The translations under genes and the position numbers were made by a program. From contig NZ_MTPX02000039.1 of assembly GCF_002154335.2 (NCBI RefSeq), positions 1 through 64,000 of the forward strand: a stretch of 64,000 bases of DNA. The letters are read 5' to 3'. Under the pieces are notes generated by a model that saw nothing but the letters and a program-made list of their open reading frames with translations, searched no databases and was not told the origin of the DNA. Source of the DNA: Actinomyces ruminis (lineage in GTDB: Bacteria > Actinomycetota > Actinomycetes > Actinomycetales > Actinomycetaceae). This document shows, piece by piece, positions 9,317 to 18,822 of the stretch (position 1 is the stretch's first letter; each line of letters begins with the position of its first letter).

Positions 9317-9866
9317 TGTTTCCCCACCTTCCTGTGAAGAGCTCGTCCGTGAATACTGTGTTGCCGTAGACCGGTTCCTCGGCGAACACCTCGATACAGG
9401 TCATCACTTGAGGTTTTTGCGACGGGAGCGTCGCCCCGTGTTGGAGGTACTGGTTGTGCAGAACCAAGCACTCTTTGGAGCCTTCGGCTCGCGCGCCGTC
9501 TGGGTGGAAGACCCGTACCTCCGCCGATCCGCAGCCGTTCACCCACCTGATCTCGTGAGCCAGGACACGCTCGGCGGTTGTGGAATCAGAGTCGGATTGT
9601 TCAGCCGGGACAGCGGTCCACAATCGCAGTTCGTAGACCGTCTCGAGCGGAACTCGTCTCTGCTGGCCATCATCGAGAGTAAGCAGCGCGGCGTCCTCCC
9701 CGAGACCCGTGACCGAGTACGCCTTCGACGTCGTGTAGGCGATTCCTTGAGCGTTGCGGAGATGAGCGCGTGCATGCGACAACACCTCGGGGAGCGTTGC
9801 GCTCTCCAGGGTACGCACAGCCCAAAAGGCTCCCTGCAGCTCGGGCATTTTCAGCACTTCAGGCAT
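9303..9866 (-). CDS. csx19: Csx19-like type III-D protein
   Basis: A 187-residue soluble protein lying between two RAMP genes, overlapping both by a few bases, so it is in the effector operon. Visible segments are MPELQGAFWAVRTLESATL, EIRWVNGCGSAEVRVFH and NQYLQHGATLPSQKPQVM. I do not recognise a catalytic motif. The Csx19 (TIGR03984) call rests on length, the W/G-rich beta-strand pattern and operon position: in type III-D/Dv loci a protein of this size sits beside csx10 and the Cas7 fusions. It is probably a structural subunit of the complex. A profile search would settle it. Confidence 0.55.
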   Translation of the reverse strand: MPEVLKMPELQGAFWAVRTLESATLPEVLSHARAHLRNAQGIAYTTSKAYSVTGLGEDAALLTLDDGQQRRVPLETVYELRLWTAVPAEQSDSDSTTAERVLAHEIRWVNGCGSAEVRVFHPDGARAEGSKECLVLHNQYLQHGATLPSQKPQVMTCIEVFAEEPVYGNTVFTDELFTGRWGNNGRV

Positions 9867-11759
9867 CGGCGTCCTCCTTGACCGACTCGACTAGATAGGT
9901 CGACCATCCGGTTATGTCAGTGACTCCGCCAGCTTCGTTATCAGTGATCGATGCGTTGACCTCTTGTAGCCAGGTCAGCAGGTCGCGGGCAACCGCCTGC
10001 CCCGACGCAGGACTGTCACTCCGCTTGCGGAACTCCCGTCCGCCCCGCCCATCCTCGGTGCCAAGCCAGTCGATGCCGGAGATCCGGATCTTGCTGACCT
10101 CTACCTGACCGAGGCCGCGCGTACCCCGGCTTCCCAACGGCAGGGTGCCTGTGGCGAGTTCCGCCAGGACCAGCCCGAGTAGGCACCAGGCGGCCTTCGC
10201 CCGGTCGAGGGAGCGTTCGGGCGAGTGAGCACCGGTCGAGAGCAAGCGTTTGGAATCCAGTTCAATGACGATCGGCTCCCATGCCTGATCCCACAGCTCC
10301 TCTCCGTATAGGGCCCCCTCAGCGGCACCGCCGGTCCAGCGGTCCCCGGCGTTGTGGGTGACCCTACGCGGGTTCTTCCTAACGCGTCTGGTTACGGTGT
10401 CGAGCACGGTTAGGGCCCCGCGGTGCTCGGTGGTGCCGAACAGGTCCCGGACCAGGGAGGGATCGCTGGCGAGTTGATCGTGCACGCCGACCGTCGGATC
10501 GGACCAGTCCTCAAGCTCTTGACCCAGCGCTCCGACCAGCACGGTTCGTGCGATCCTGGACGCACGTGTGCGTAGGGCGCCACGCACCGAGCTGCCGGGG
10601 AGGACCAACTGAGAGCGGGCGGACGCGTTTGCTCGTTCTTTGGCTTCCTCAGGCCATTTGGTGCCGTCTGCGCGCAGTGGGACACTCGGCGTGTACTGCT
10701 GGTCTTTGCCCTCCGTAATTGTCTCCGGCGAGTTGCGCCGAGCGTTCCGCTCAGCTTGCTGCTTCTTGCTCAGGCCCGGCTCGGCAACAAAAACACCCGT
10801 GGGGGTGCTCCAAGTAATCGTGATACGAGTCGGGGCATATCCGGAGCAGTCAAGAGGCTGGATATCCGCCTGATCGGCTTGCCCCTCGCCCAGCCAGGAC
10901 TTGAGGGCTGCCGCATCATCGGGCGCAAAGGACTTCAGGGACCAGAAGTGCTCGCCATCGGGAACTACACGGCCCCATCCGGCGCCCTGCCGGGCACCGA
11001 GCCTGATGGCTCCGCTCCTGAACAGTCCGAGGATCAGAGAAAAGAGCTGCTCAACCTGCGCGGTGGTTGCCTGCGCGGGTGGGTGGGGGCTTCTGGCGTC
11101 TCCAACCCACCCGCGTCAGAGGGAGGCACTTGCGTGTCGGTGTATTCAGGGCGAGTGGCGTCCTCATCTGCAACTCGTCCCTCGGCCTTGATCACGAGTG
11201 TCAGACTGTTCCCGGCGGGAAGGAACTCGTGTTCGAAGAGCGCGCCGTCGCCGACGGCACCCCAGTAGCGGTCGATGGCGTTGCCGACTCTCAGTGGCAG
11301 GGCGCCATCCCGCGATGCCTGTCCCTCGGGAAGTGTGTTCTCCTCGGAATCTGTGGCCCGTTCGCCGTCGGTGTGCTCTGCGTTGCCGGTATCGGCGTCG
11401 CGCACTGCGGGCAGGCGAATGGCCTGAAAGGTAAGTGCGGAGGCACGTAAGGGCGAACCGTCTTGCTGTCCGTCCCCCTGGTCCCCCCACAGGCTTTGCA
11501 GCGCCTGGCAGCTCAACGCCGGAGCGAGCTGCTCGGCGTCATGCTCCTGGAGGAAGCGCTTGCAGGCGGAACGCACGGCACCTTTGATCGAGCGTCCCGT
11601 CAGGATTGGGCGGTCGTGGGCATCGCGGGCGAACCTCCTGGCCACCGCCTCACGGTCGAGCCCGGCTCGCTCCGGATCGACGACCTCGTCCACCCCGCCG
11701 GAGTGCAATGGGGAATCGGTTTTAAGCATGATGCTCAGTTCATAGCGCTTCACAGTCAC
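9859..11759 (-). CDS. Double-RAMP protein (Cas7-2x-like), frameshifted
   Basis: Two RAMP modules are encoded in one gene of about 633 residues after restoring one base near 11087, where the plus strand has a run of five G. Module 1 (from GTG at 11759) has DSPLHSGG, RDAHDRPILTGRSIKGAV and, in the second frame, FRSGAIRLGARQGAGWGRV. Module 2 has TWSTPTGVFVAE, VPLRADGTKW, QLVLPGSSVRGALRTRAS and GTRGLGQVEV. Each module keeps an Asp in the loop that cuts target RNA in Csm3/Cas7 (RDAHDRP; RADGTKW), so target RNA cleavage at two sites is plausible. It overlaps csx10 by 4 bases (GTGA) and csx19 by 8. It resembles the Cas7-2x subunit of type III-Dv. Confidence 0.75.
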
Positions 11760-13767
11760 GAGTGCCCTCCTGCGAGCCGTGTGGTGTGGGTGCCGATGAA
11801 GTCCTGCTGACTGAGCGAGCCGAGGGCGAACTCTGACATGTTCAAGAGCTCATGCCCGACGACGAAACGCCCAAAGCCCTGTGCGGTGAGATCACCGATG
11901 CCCGTTACGGCAAGTCGGTTGAGTGCTTTCCCGGACGCCGCGTCGGGGATTGCAACGTTGAGGACGGAGCCGGCTTGAATGGCCGTGCGCGTGGCTCTGG
12001 GTTGGCGGGTGGCTGCGGACCAAGAGTCCACCCGGCGATGCCGAATGCCCGCCTGGAACCGTCCCTCGGTGGGTAGGGGTAGCTCTAGGTCGACGTGATG
12101 CCGTTTGAACGCATTCACTAGATCTTGCAGGCTCCCTCCCGGGCCGAGTGCGCGCGACCGCACGAGGACGTCGGAGGTGAACCACAGGGTTGTGCGCCCG
12201 GATGCAACCGCCTCGGTCTTCGCCTCTCGCAGCGATGAGAACCGGCAATGGGCGCGGCCGTAGGTACCGCTGAGACGGCGTGCTCCCAGCCGGCGTCGAG
12301 CGGATCTGTGGCGGTCGTCAACTCGTTTAGATAGTCCGCCACCGAAGTGGCGTTCCTCAGCCTTTCGGACATCGTTACGGTGGCCTGCAGTCTGAGCCCC
12401 GTGGGCAGTGCACGCACAAGGAACAGCTGCCCGTCCTTGGCGGCGCCGGTGGCGGCGTCGTGAGCGGTCGCCTGACGACCGGTGAGCGATGGCGCACCCA
12501 TGCCGCCAATCAGTTCATTGCCGTCTTCGGGCATTAAGGGTTCTATACCGTCCTCCGACCTGGGCGGGTTCGCCGCCAGGCCATGGAACAGGAAACCGCC
12601 GCGCAACGGCGAGTGGACTTTGTCCGGTTCCCCGCACAGGAGACGGTTGGTAACGTCACTCCACCACTGGTCCGGCGGACGATTCTTCGGTATGGACAAC
12701 ACTAGCGGCATGGGTTTGCCGACGTGTCCGGCGACTACCGGAAGCGCGTCGGAAACCAACAGGTCACCATTGACGACGGCGTCGCGGACAAGATCACCGG
12801 CGCAGTGCCGGCGCAGCAGCCTATGTACCCAGGGCAGCAGCACGGTGCCGCGTAGGAAGTCCAGGGAACGAACTTCGTTAGACATGGGTACTTCGTAGGA
12901 GACCACGGGGGTAAGCAGGTCGATGGTCAAAGTCATCGTGTACCAGCTCTGTGCGTCTTCGGGCAGCCGTGCCGTCGGACCGGCCTGCGGGGTGTCCGTC
13001 GGACCGAAACCCTGCAGTCGGGGGGCCGGTGAAGGATGATCGGCGCCGGCATGCGGCACGGAAGGGTCGAGTTCAACCTCTTGTTCGATCTCCTGACCGT
13101 CATCTCGTTTCGGGCCAGGCATGTTCTTTAGGCACCACTTGCGCACTGCGCACTCGAGCGTCTCGTCGCCCTGGTGCTCAGAAGGACTGACGCCAATCAG
13201 GACGTCACAGTCGCCGTCGCCGTCGGACCGATTGGAGCCGATGCCCTTGACCAACAGTCCGGAGAGAGCCAGCACCAGCCGGGCTGCCGTCTGCTGCGAT
13301 TCGCTCCAGACCAGCGCTCTCCCCTCGGTGTCAACGTCCGCCAGCGTGGCCTCTCCGATCAGGCGGCAGGCTCCGGCCCGCTCAAATACCCGCAGGAAGT
13401 CCTCGCGGGCGGTTCCCGTCTTGTCATCTATGGACAGCGAGACGACCTCATGAATTGGGACCGCGGTGCCTTCAGGTGTGCGGGCATCGGAGAAGAAGAC
13501 GTGGCGCTGGTGCTCCGCCGTGCCGAAAAGAGCATCAACGAAGGCATGCCATATCCCGCCGTCGCCATGGTCCAGCGCCCGCGCCACCAGCGCTGCCTGT
13601 TCTCGTACCACGCCACTGAGCACGGTGCCGCGTACCACGGGCTGTCCGCGCTCGTCCTTCTCCACGACCGCGTTCACCCCGCCGGCTACGCCCGCACCGG
13701 TCGCCACGCCCCAGTCAGAATAAAAGTCGACGGTCACGGGTAAGGAGATGGGAGTGGTGTCGTTCAT
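11756..13767 (-). CDS. csx10: Csx10-like RAMP fusion, type III-D signature (frameshifted)
   Basis: About 670 residues after restoring one base near 12268. The N-terminus (LPVTVDFYSDWGVATGAGV, then DERGQPVVRGTVLSGVVRE) is the Csx10-type first RAMP module with its conserved Asp. A second module follows (LTIDLLTPVVSYEVP, VRSLDFLRGTVLLPWVHRLL). The end, in the other frame, reads TYGRAHCRF, then FGRFVVGHELL. Csx10 marks subtype III-D and in III-Dv complexes corresponds to a Cas7-Cas5-Cas11 fusion that grips the crRNA 5' handle. That assignment here is inference. ATG overlaps the cas10 stop (ATGA), and the stop overlaps the next GTG, so the operon is tightly coupled. Confidence 0.75.
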
Positions 13768-15848
13768 GGCCGGGCCTCCTTGTGCTTCGGCTGATTCATG
13801 CCGGTGACCTCCCGCAAGTAGGAGTCGGGTAGGAGTTCCGCCAACTCAAGCAGGTCGAACATGGCTTCTGGTCCACCGAGCAGAGCGCTGATGTCGGAAC
13901 GGGTCTCTTTACGGGCGTCATTCCAGTGCTTGGTGGCCTGCGTGCGTAGCGCGGAGCGCTGTTCTGGAGTATCCGCTTGTGCTGCGTCGGACAGGAGTTT
14001 GCGAATACGGGTGGCGCGAGTGCGCGGGAAGGGAACCGCCTCACGGCCGTCCCCAGAGTCGCGGAATCCCTTGAAGCACGCGACACGCCGACAGGTCGCT
14101 TCCCACTGCTCATGTTTAGGCGGGTCGGCCGCCGCGCGATCGTCGTCGCCGTCGACGGCGGGTGTCTCGGGGTTGGAGGTGCCCGCGTGCAGCGGCATAG
14201 GACCGACCAGTCTGAAGGGGCGGGTCGTGAATGCGGCGTAACTGCTAAGAGCCTCGGCGGCATCGAGGACGGTGGTGTCGAATAAGACGTGGAAGTCCAA
14301 GGTGGAGCACGGCGGGGCCTCGTGCTTGCCAATGTTCTTGGCGCGACTTACGAGCCGCTCGGCGAGCTCGTAGGCGATGTGGAAGGGGAAGTTGCGCCGC
14401 ACGACAGCGACGCCAGCAGCCGCCGTCATTGGTCCGGGGGTAACGTTTGGGTGTTCATCACCCGAAGTCGCAGCTTTCTGGACTCCGTGCAGGTATTTCA
14501 GGAGCGGATCGGCGGCCGTCTTCTCTTCGAAGTGGTTCAGGAAAGAGGCTGCGAAGGGGATCGCATAGTCGCCGCTGGTAATGACCGTGACGTCGTCGCC
14601 GCCGAGAATCACGGGAACCACCGGAACGACCGTGAAGTCGATCTGTCGACTCTGGTGATCTTTCTGGGCCCAACGGGCGACGTCGTACCAGGCGGCTGCG
14701 AAGGCGTCGGTGACAACAGAGTCCAACTGCGTGCTCACGGCAAGGACGAAGCGGCGCAAGGCGTCGGCGTCGTCAGGTTGGCAGCCGACCGCCGCTTGGA
14801 AGTCATCGCCGTTTACACATGCCTTGGCAAGATCCAGGTAACGCATGATGGCGCCGACACCGTTGCCGTCAATATGGATCACCGCAACCTTTGAGAGCCT
14901 GGTGACCTTAGGAAGCCCGCCCGGTTCCTGCACGGTGCCCCCGGTGAGCTGGCGGTCTTGAAAGGCCTGTTCGACGGCGTCCAGCGCCCTCTCCGCTTCC
15001 GCGAGTTCGCCGTCTCCTTCGCGCTGTTCGACAGCAGCGTCCGGTGTGTCTGCCGTACCGGTCAGGAACGCCTGCATGAGTTCCTGCCGGATCTGAGCCT
15101 CGTCGTCGTACTTGTCTGCAAGCTTGGTGGGGTCGCGGACGAGACGGCCTTCGTCCTGGTGAGGTTTCAGCCCGCGGTTGGCGCCGACGGCGCGGTCAAT
15201 CAACGCCCGACGGGACCAATAGGCCTCATAGCGCTTGACCCGGGAGGGGAGCGAGTGCGCCGTAGCGAGATCGTCCTTGGCTTCATCTTTGAGCCCGTCT
15301 GGGAGGAAGTTGCCCAGGGGAGGCGCAGCCGGTAGCACCGAGTCCTGCGAGCGGGCGAGAAAAGGCAGCTGGGAGAAGCGGGAATTCGCCGGCGTGCGCC
15401 CAAGCGCATACTCACTGGCCTTGGCATGGACGGCCTTGAGCAACTCCTCGGTAACCTGCTGCGCATCGCCCATGTCGACGAAGACTCCAGAGACATCGAT
15501 CCCGGGTGCCTGGGCGAGTGCAGTGCGGGTTACGCGGCCGATGACGTCTTTCGCCTGGTCGGGTGTGTCGACCATGAAAATGACCTTGCCTGAAGCGCGG
15601 GAGACCCACAGAGCGCTGAACCGGGTGGGACTGAGGTCATCCGGGGTGGGCGTGGTCCTCTGCATTACTTGATTCGCGGAGTCATGTGCCTTGGTCCAGG
15701 CATCCGTGATCCCTGCGGACTGCAGAGCGGTGTCCGTCCACTCCTTGAGCCGTACCAGCTGTGCCGATGCCCCGATGTTCTCCCGCAGGCGGGGTGAGGA
15801 GAAGATGTAGTTCTGGTTCCCGTTGGTCTCGATCATGACGAGCTGCAT
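13764..15848 (-). CDS. cas10: Cas10 (Csm1-like) type III-D, cyclase palm intact
   Basis: A 694-residue large subunit. Start ATG at 15848 was chosen because it has GAGAGG upstream and gives the III-D Cas10 N-terminus MIETNGNQNYIFSSPRLREN; a longer reading to 16091 lacks this support. The first palm has VIHIDGNGVGAIM (Asp near residue 327) and the second has ILGGDDVTVI (GGDD at 416-419), so cyclic oligoadenylate synthesis on target RNA binding is predicted. No convincing N-terminal HD nuclease motif is seen, so single-strand DNA cutting is doubtful. It is first in the five-gene operon cas10-csx10-RAMP-csx19-RAMP and divergent from the CARF/HEPN-like gene. Confidence 0.92.
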   Translation of the reverse strand: MQLVMIETNGNQNYIFSSPRLRENIGASAQLVRLKEWTDTALQSAGITDAWTKAHDSANQVMQRTTPTPDDLSPTRFSALWVSRASGKVIFMVDTPDQAKDVIGRVTRTALAQAPGIDVSGVFVDMGDAQQVTEELLKAVHAKASEYALGRTPANSRFSQLPFLARSQDSVLPAAPPLGNFLPDGLKDEAKDDLATAHSLPSRVKRYEAYWSRRALIDRAVGANRGLKPHQDEGRLVRDPTKLADKYDDEAQIRQELMQAFLTGTADTPDAAVEQREGDGELAEAERALDAVEQAFQDRQLTGGTVQEPGGLPKVTRLSKVAVIHIDGNGVGAIMRYLDLAKACVNGDDFQAAVGCQPDDADALRRFVLAVSTQLDSVVTDAFAAAWYDVARWAQKDHQSRQIDFTVVPVVPVILGGDDVTVITSGDYAIPFAASFLNHFEEKTAADPLLKYLHGVQKAATSGDEHPNVTPGPMTAAAGVAVVRRNFPFHIAYELAERLVSRAKNIGKHEAPPCSTLDFHVLFDTTVLDAAEALSSYAAFTTRPFRLVGPMPLHAGTSNPETPAVDGDDDRAAADPPKHEQWEATCRRVACFKGFRDSGDGREAVPFPRTRATRIRKLLSDAAQADTPEQRSALRTQATKHWNDARKETRSDISALLGGPEAMFDLLELAELLPDSYLREVTGMNQPKHKEARP

Positions 15849-16211
15849 GGGGATCCTCTCGGAGCGGGACGGGACTGGCGTCGGGACGTGTGTAGTCTGC
15901 CACTCGATCGTGAGCGGTGCCACGCGCTTGGTGGTAGCGTCCCACCACACGGGACAGGCGACCGGCGTCGCGAGCGTGTCGATCCGCCCGGCTCGCGCGA
16001 CCGCCCTGCTCACTGTCTGGAGAGGACCTGACATGACCCTGCCCGTGCATCTTGCTGGTGAAGCGAAGTCCGTCGGGTGCGTACAAGCCACCGGCCGCGC
16101 ACAGCTTTGCAGTAGAGCGGTGCCGCGAGCACGAGTCGGCTCTAGCGTGGGAATTGCGTGTGTGCCTGTTGTATTCGCTGCGTTTAGGTACTAACCGAAA
16201 GGAATCGCAAG
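15849..16211. promoter_or_regulatory. Divergent promoter region between cas10 operon and CARF/HEPN-like gene
   Basis: 363 bases separate the starts of two divergent transcription units. The plus gene has AAAGGAA 9 bases before its ATG; the minus gene has GAGAGG. An open frame extending cas10 upstream runs through most of it but carries no family resemblance. No clear operator dyad was found. Confidence 0.5.
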
Positions 16212-18713
16212 ATGACAACGATAACCGTCATCCACCCGGTGGGGCAGGGAGACCTCGGTAACGACATCGTCGAAATGCAAAAAGAGGAACGTCTGAATGC
16301 GCAGGCGGCTCGACAGAAGGAGCTGCAGCGGCAGCTGACTGAAGCTGACGCCGAGGTGTTGTTCAATAGGCTGTTGAACATTCCCCCGGATGACCGCGGG
16401 CGCCCGGGCCGCTTCGAACGCACCCCGCTAGCGCTGGTGCTGGAGGCGCTGCGCGGTGAGGGCACTGCCGTGCGGGTGATTCTCCTGGGCACGGCCAGTG
16501 GCAGTGAGGGCACCGAGACCGACGTCGTGGCCATGTTGCTGGAGCAGGCCTACAACCGCCCTGACGTGAAGGCCAGACTTGAGGAGCATTTCGGGCTGGC
16601 GCTACAGGTCGAGGCCTATCAGAATGGCAATCTCCTCGAGCGGGAGTGCGTCGACGGACTGCGTGGGTGGCTGGACGCCGATGACGGGCTCAAGAATGGG
16701 AAGGTCATCGTCTCTGGGATTGCTGGGGCAAGCACGATCGTGTTTGCCGCCATGGGGATGGCCGACCAGATGGGGTTGGACTGGCGACTCGCCGTCGCCC
16801 CGGAGGAGGGAGAGAAGCGGGCCGTGTTCCTGGACCGCGCCGCCAACCGGGTCGCCCCGTTCTACTGGCTGCGATCCCTCGGATACCCCAAGCAGGCCTC
16901 GGACTGGGCCGAGACCGCGGGGGCGGCGTCCGCGGTGCCGGAGGGGGAGCAACAGGCGACGGAGACGTTCGCCGCCGCTCTGGATCGCGCCCGAAACGGG
17001 GATGACAGGGAGCCGGGAGCACTTGCCGCATTGGTGGTCACCGACATGGCGCGCGCCGACCACGGTGCCGGTCTGGCGCTGCGGGCGTGGGCGGAACGGC
17101 GCTACTGGAGTCTGTATGAGGACGAAAGGGATCACGCCAAGACGCATGGACGCCAGCCGCGATCTCCGTTGTGTTTCGTGAAGGAGGACGGTCGGTCGAA
17201 GAAGCTCGGTGAGGTCATAGACGATGCTGAGAGCGATCTAGCCCTCTTAGGCGACGGCTGCCCCGGGTCGACTGTATGGCTCGCCTCCGCCGGGCCGCTC
17301 AACGACCTGGCTAAGCGCACCGTTCACGACGGTGAGGCGCCACGCGCCGAGGACTGGGATGTGGTTAAGGGCCAGCCGGAGCTCAGTCAGGTGCTGCCGG
17401 AGTGGGTAACACGGCCGAGCCGACGCCCGGTCTTGTACGTGTTCGGTTGCGGAACGCGCTTCCATCGGCCAGCCATCCCGGAGCGTGTGCTGCATGCCGA
17501 GCCCGATCGCGAGCTACGGCGGGCGGTTCCCGGGGCCTTGTTGGATCGGGGCGCGCCGACTGCGGGACCGGCCGAACACCCCGCCCTGCCGGTCGAGTTC
17601 GTCATCCTGCACTCCGCCCACCCCGACTCCAAGAACACAGCCGAACTCAACTGGCAGACCGTCGTTGCCGACGGTGCAAACCAGGAATGGGAACTGACCG
17701 ATCCTGGCTGGAGTCTCCTGGACTACGGCGAGGGGGACTCTGGGCATCGGGCGGTGCCCGAGGCGATGCGAAGAGTTCGCAAGCGTGTAAGCGCAGTTCT
17801 GGAGCAGCGGATGCCATCCGCGGTGGTGATTGTGGGAACCGGAGAGAAGTCTGCGGCCTATGGCGCGCTCGAGGCAGCGCAAGAGTGGTGCGCGGTCAAC
17901 GCTGTGCCGTTGTTTCTCCAGACTTTCGTCGATGAGACCCAGGACAACAAAGAGCCGGCATCGCAGTTTCACCGGATCGCCCTGCGCGACGACGCCGAGG
18001 AGGCCTTGCGGCGCGCCGCGGCCATCAGCCTGCGCAGCCTCAACCTGCTCAGCGCCGTGCGGGTGCTGGCCGCCGGTGACCGGGGCATGGACGAGCTGGC
18101 GGATCGCTGCGAGGAGCTGCGCCGGGCATACGCCGAGGCGCGGCAGGCGGAAAGGCTCGACGACCACGCTGGAGTGATTGTGGATGTGCTGCGCACGGTA
18201 CGCCTCCTATTCGACGGAGCGGACTGGCTGACGCAGGCGCGGCTGGTGGTGGCTGTGGCAGAGGCCGTGCATACGCGGTGGCTTTCTAAGAGGGGCCAGA
18301 GCCTGCTTCAGGAGCCCGACACGCTGCTGAATAAAGAGGAGGTAGCCGAGCGGAAGAATACGAACACTAAAGCCGCGGTGGCATGTCTAAAACGGGGAGA
18401 TCTCTTGCGTCTTCCCTACGAGGTGCGCGACAGGCTGGTGATCACCCATGGGCGTTCCACCGTTCAGGAAGCGTTGGATCGTGCTTTGGATGAGCTGCGG
18501 GTGGACGCTTCCGAGGGATTCACCTTCGCTGAGTTGCTGGATGCGCTTATCGCGCGCTTGGAATGTGACGCCAAGGGGAAGGCGAAGAGTGGCGACGAGA
18601 GGGGGAAGAAGAGCTGCGGCGAGAGTAAGGACAGCTTCGGCACGCTGGACATCGGTGCGTCCTGGGCCGCTAGGTTCGCGCAATTGCTGCGAGAGGTCGA
18701 GGCGCGCTCGTAG
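16212..18713 (+). CDS. CARF/HEPN-like CRISPR ancillary effector (Csm6/Csx1-like candidate)
   Basis: An 833-residue protein divergent from cas10. Two Rossmann-like blocks are visible. The first is near residues 85-190 (AVRVILLGTASGSEGTETD, then GKVIVSGIAGASTIVFAAMG); the second is near 400-620 (PVEFVILHSAHPDSKNTAEL, then SAVVIVGTGEKSAAYGALEA). Both resemble CARF domains that bind cyclic oligoadenylate. The C-terminal third is helical and contains YEVRDRLVITHGRS with Arg739-Asp-x5-His746, matching the R-x4-6-H RNase motif of HEPN domains (second residue polar, Gly after His). A Csm6/Csx1-type RNase switched on by Cas10 product is the natural inference. I do not recognise a named family of this length. 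The tail is Lys/Gly/Ser rich. Confidence 0.6.
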   Translation: MTTITVIHPVGQGDLGNDIVEMQKEERLNAQAARQKELQRQLTEADAEVLFNRLLNIPPDDRGRPGRFERTPLALVLEALRGEGTAVRVILLGTASGSEGTETDVVAMLLEQAYNRPDVKARLEEHFGLALQVEAYQNGNLLERECVDGLRGWLDADDGLKNGKVIVSGIAGASTIVFAAMGMADQMGLDWRLAVAPEEGEKRAVFLDRAANRVAPFYWLRSLGYPKQASDWAETAGAASAVPEGEQQATETFAAALDRARNGDDREPGALAALVVTDMARADHGAGLALRAWAERRYWSLYEDERDHAKTHGRQPRSPLCFVKEDGRSKKLGEVIDDAESDLALLGDGCPGSTVWLASAGPLNDLAKRTVHDGEAPRAEDWDVVKGQPELSQVLPEWVTRPSRRPVLYVFGCGTRFHRPAIPERVLHAEPDRELRRAVPGALLDRGAPTAGPAEHPALPVEFVILHSAHPDSKNTAELNWQTVVADGANQEWELTDPGWSLLDYGEGDSGHRAVPEAMRRVRKRVSAVLEQRMPSAVVIVGTGEKSAAYGALEAAQEWCAVNAVPLFLQTFVDETQDNKEPASQFHRIALRDDAEEALRRAAAISLRSLNLLSAVRVLAAGDRGMDELADRCEELRRAYAEARQAERLDDHAGVIVDVLRTVRLLFDGADWLTQARLVVAVAEAVHTRWLSKRGQSLLQEPDTLLNKEEVAERKNTNTKAAVACLKRGDLLRLPYEVRDRLVITHGRSTVQEALDRALDELRVDASEGFTFAELLDALIARLECDAKGKAKSGDERGKKSCGESKDSFGTLDIGASWAARFAQLLREVEARS

Positions 18714-18785
18714 GTCCGGGGTGTGCGTGCGGTATTGGTGGGCGGGTGCGCGACCGGCTGCCTCGGTGGTGGAGGTGCCTGAAAG

Positions 18786-18822
18786 GTCAGGAAGCACCTC
18801 GCACCTTTAGGCGCATTAATGC
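18786..18822 (+). repeat. Orphan degenerate CRISPR repeat
   Basis: Positions 18786-18822 match the array repeat at 31 of 37 bases. The first half is intact (GCACCTCGCACCT), with changes at repeat positions 6, 22, 23, 27, 35 and 36, and the end reads GCGCATTAATGC. It has the same orientation as the array and lies 73 bases after the stop of the CARF/HEPN-like gene. A GAGGTGC at 18772-18778 pairs with GCACCTC at 18794-18800, placing half of the repeat in a hairpin. No second repeat copy follows. It may be the relic of a second array or of an insertion event. Confidence 0.85.

Noticed and set aside
15849-16091. 81-residue N-terminal extension of Cas10
   Set aside because: Residues look random, and the typical III-D N-terminus begins at ATG 15848 with a ribosome-binding site.
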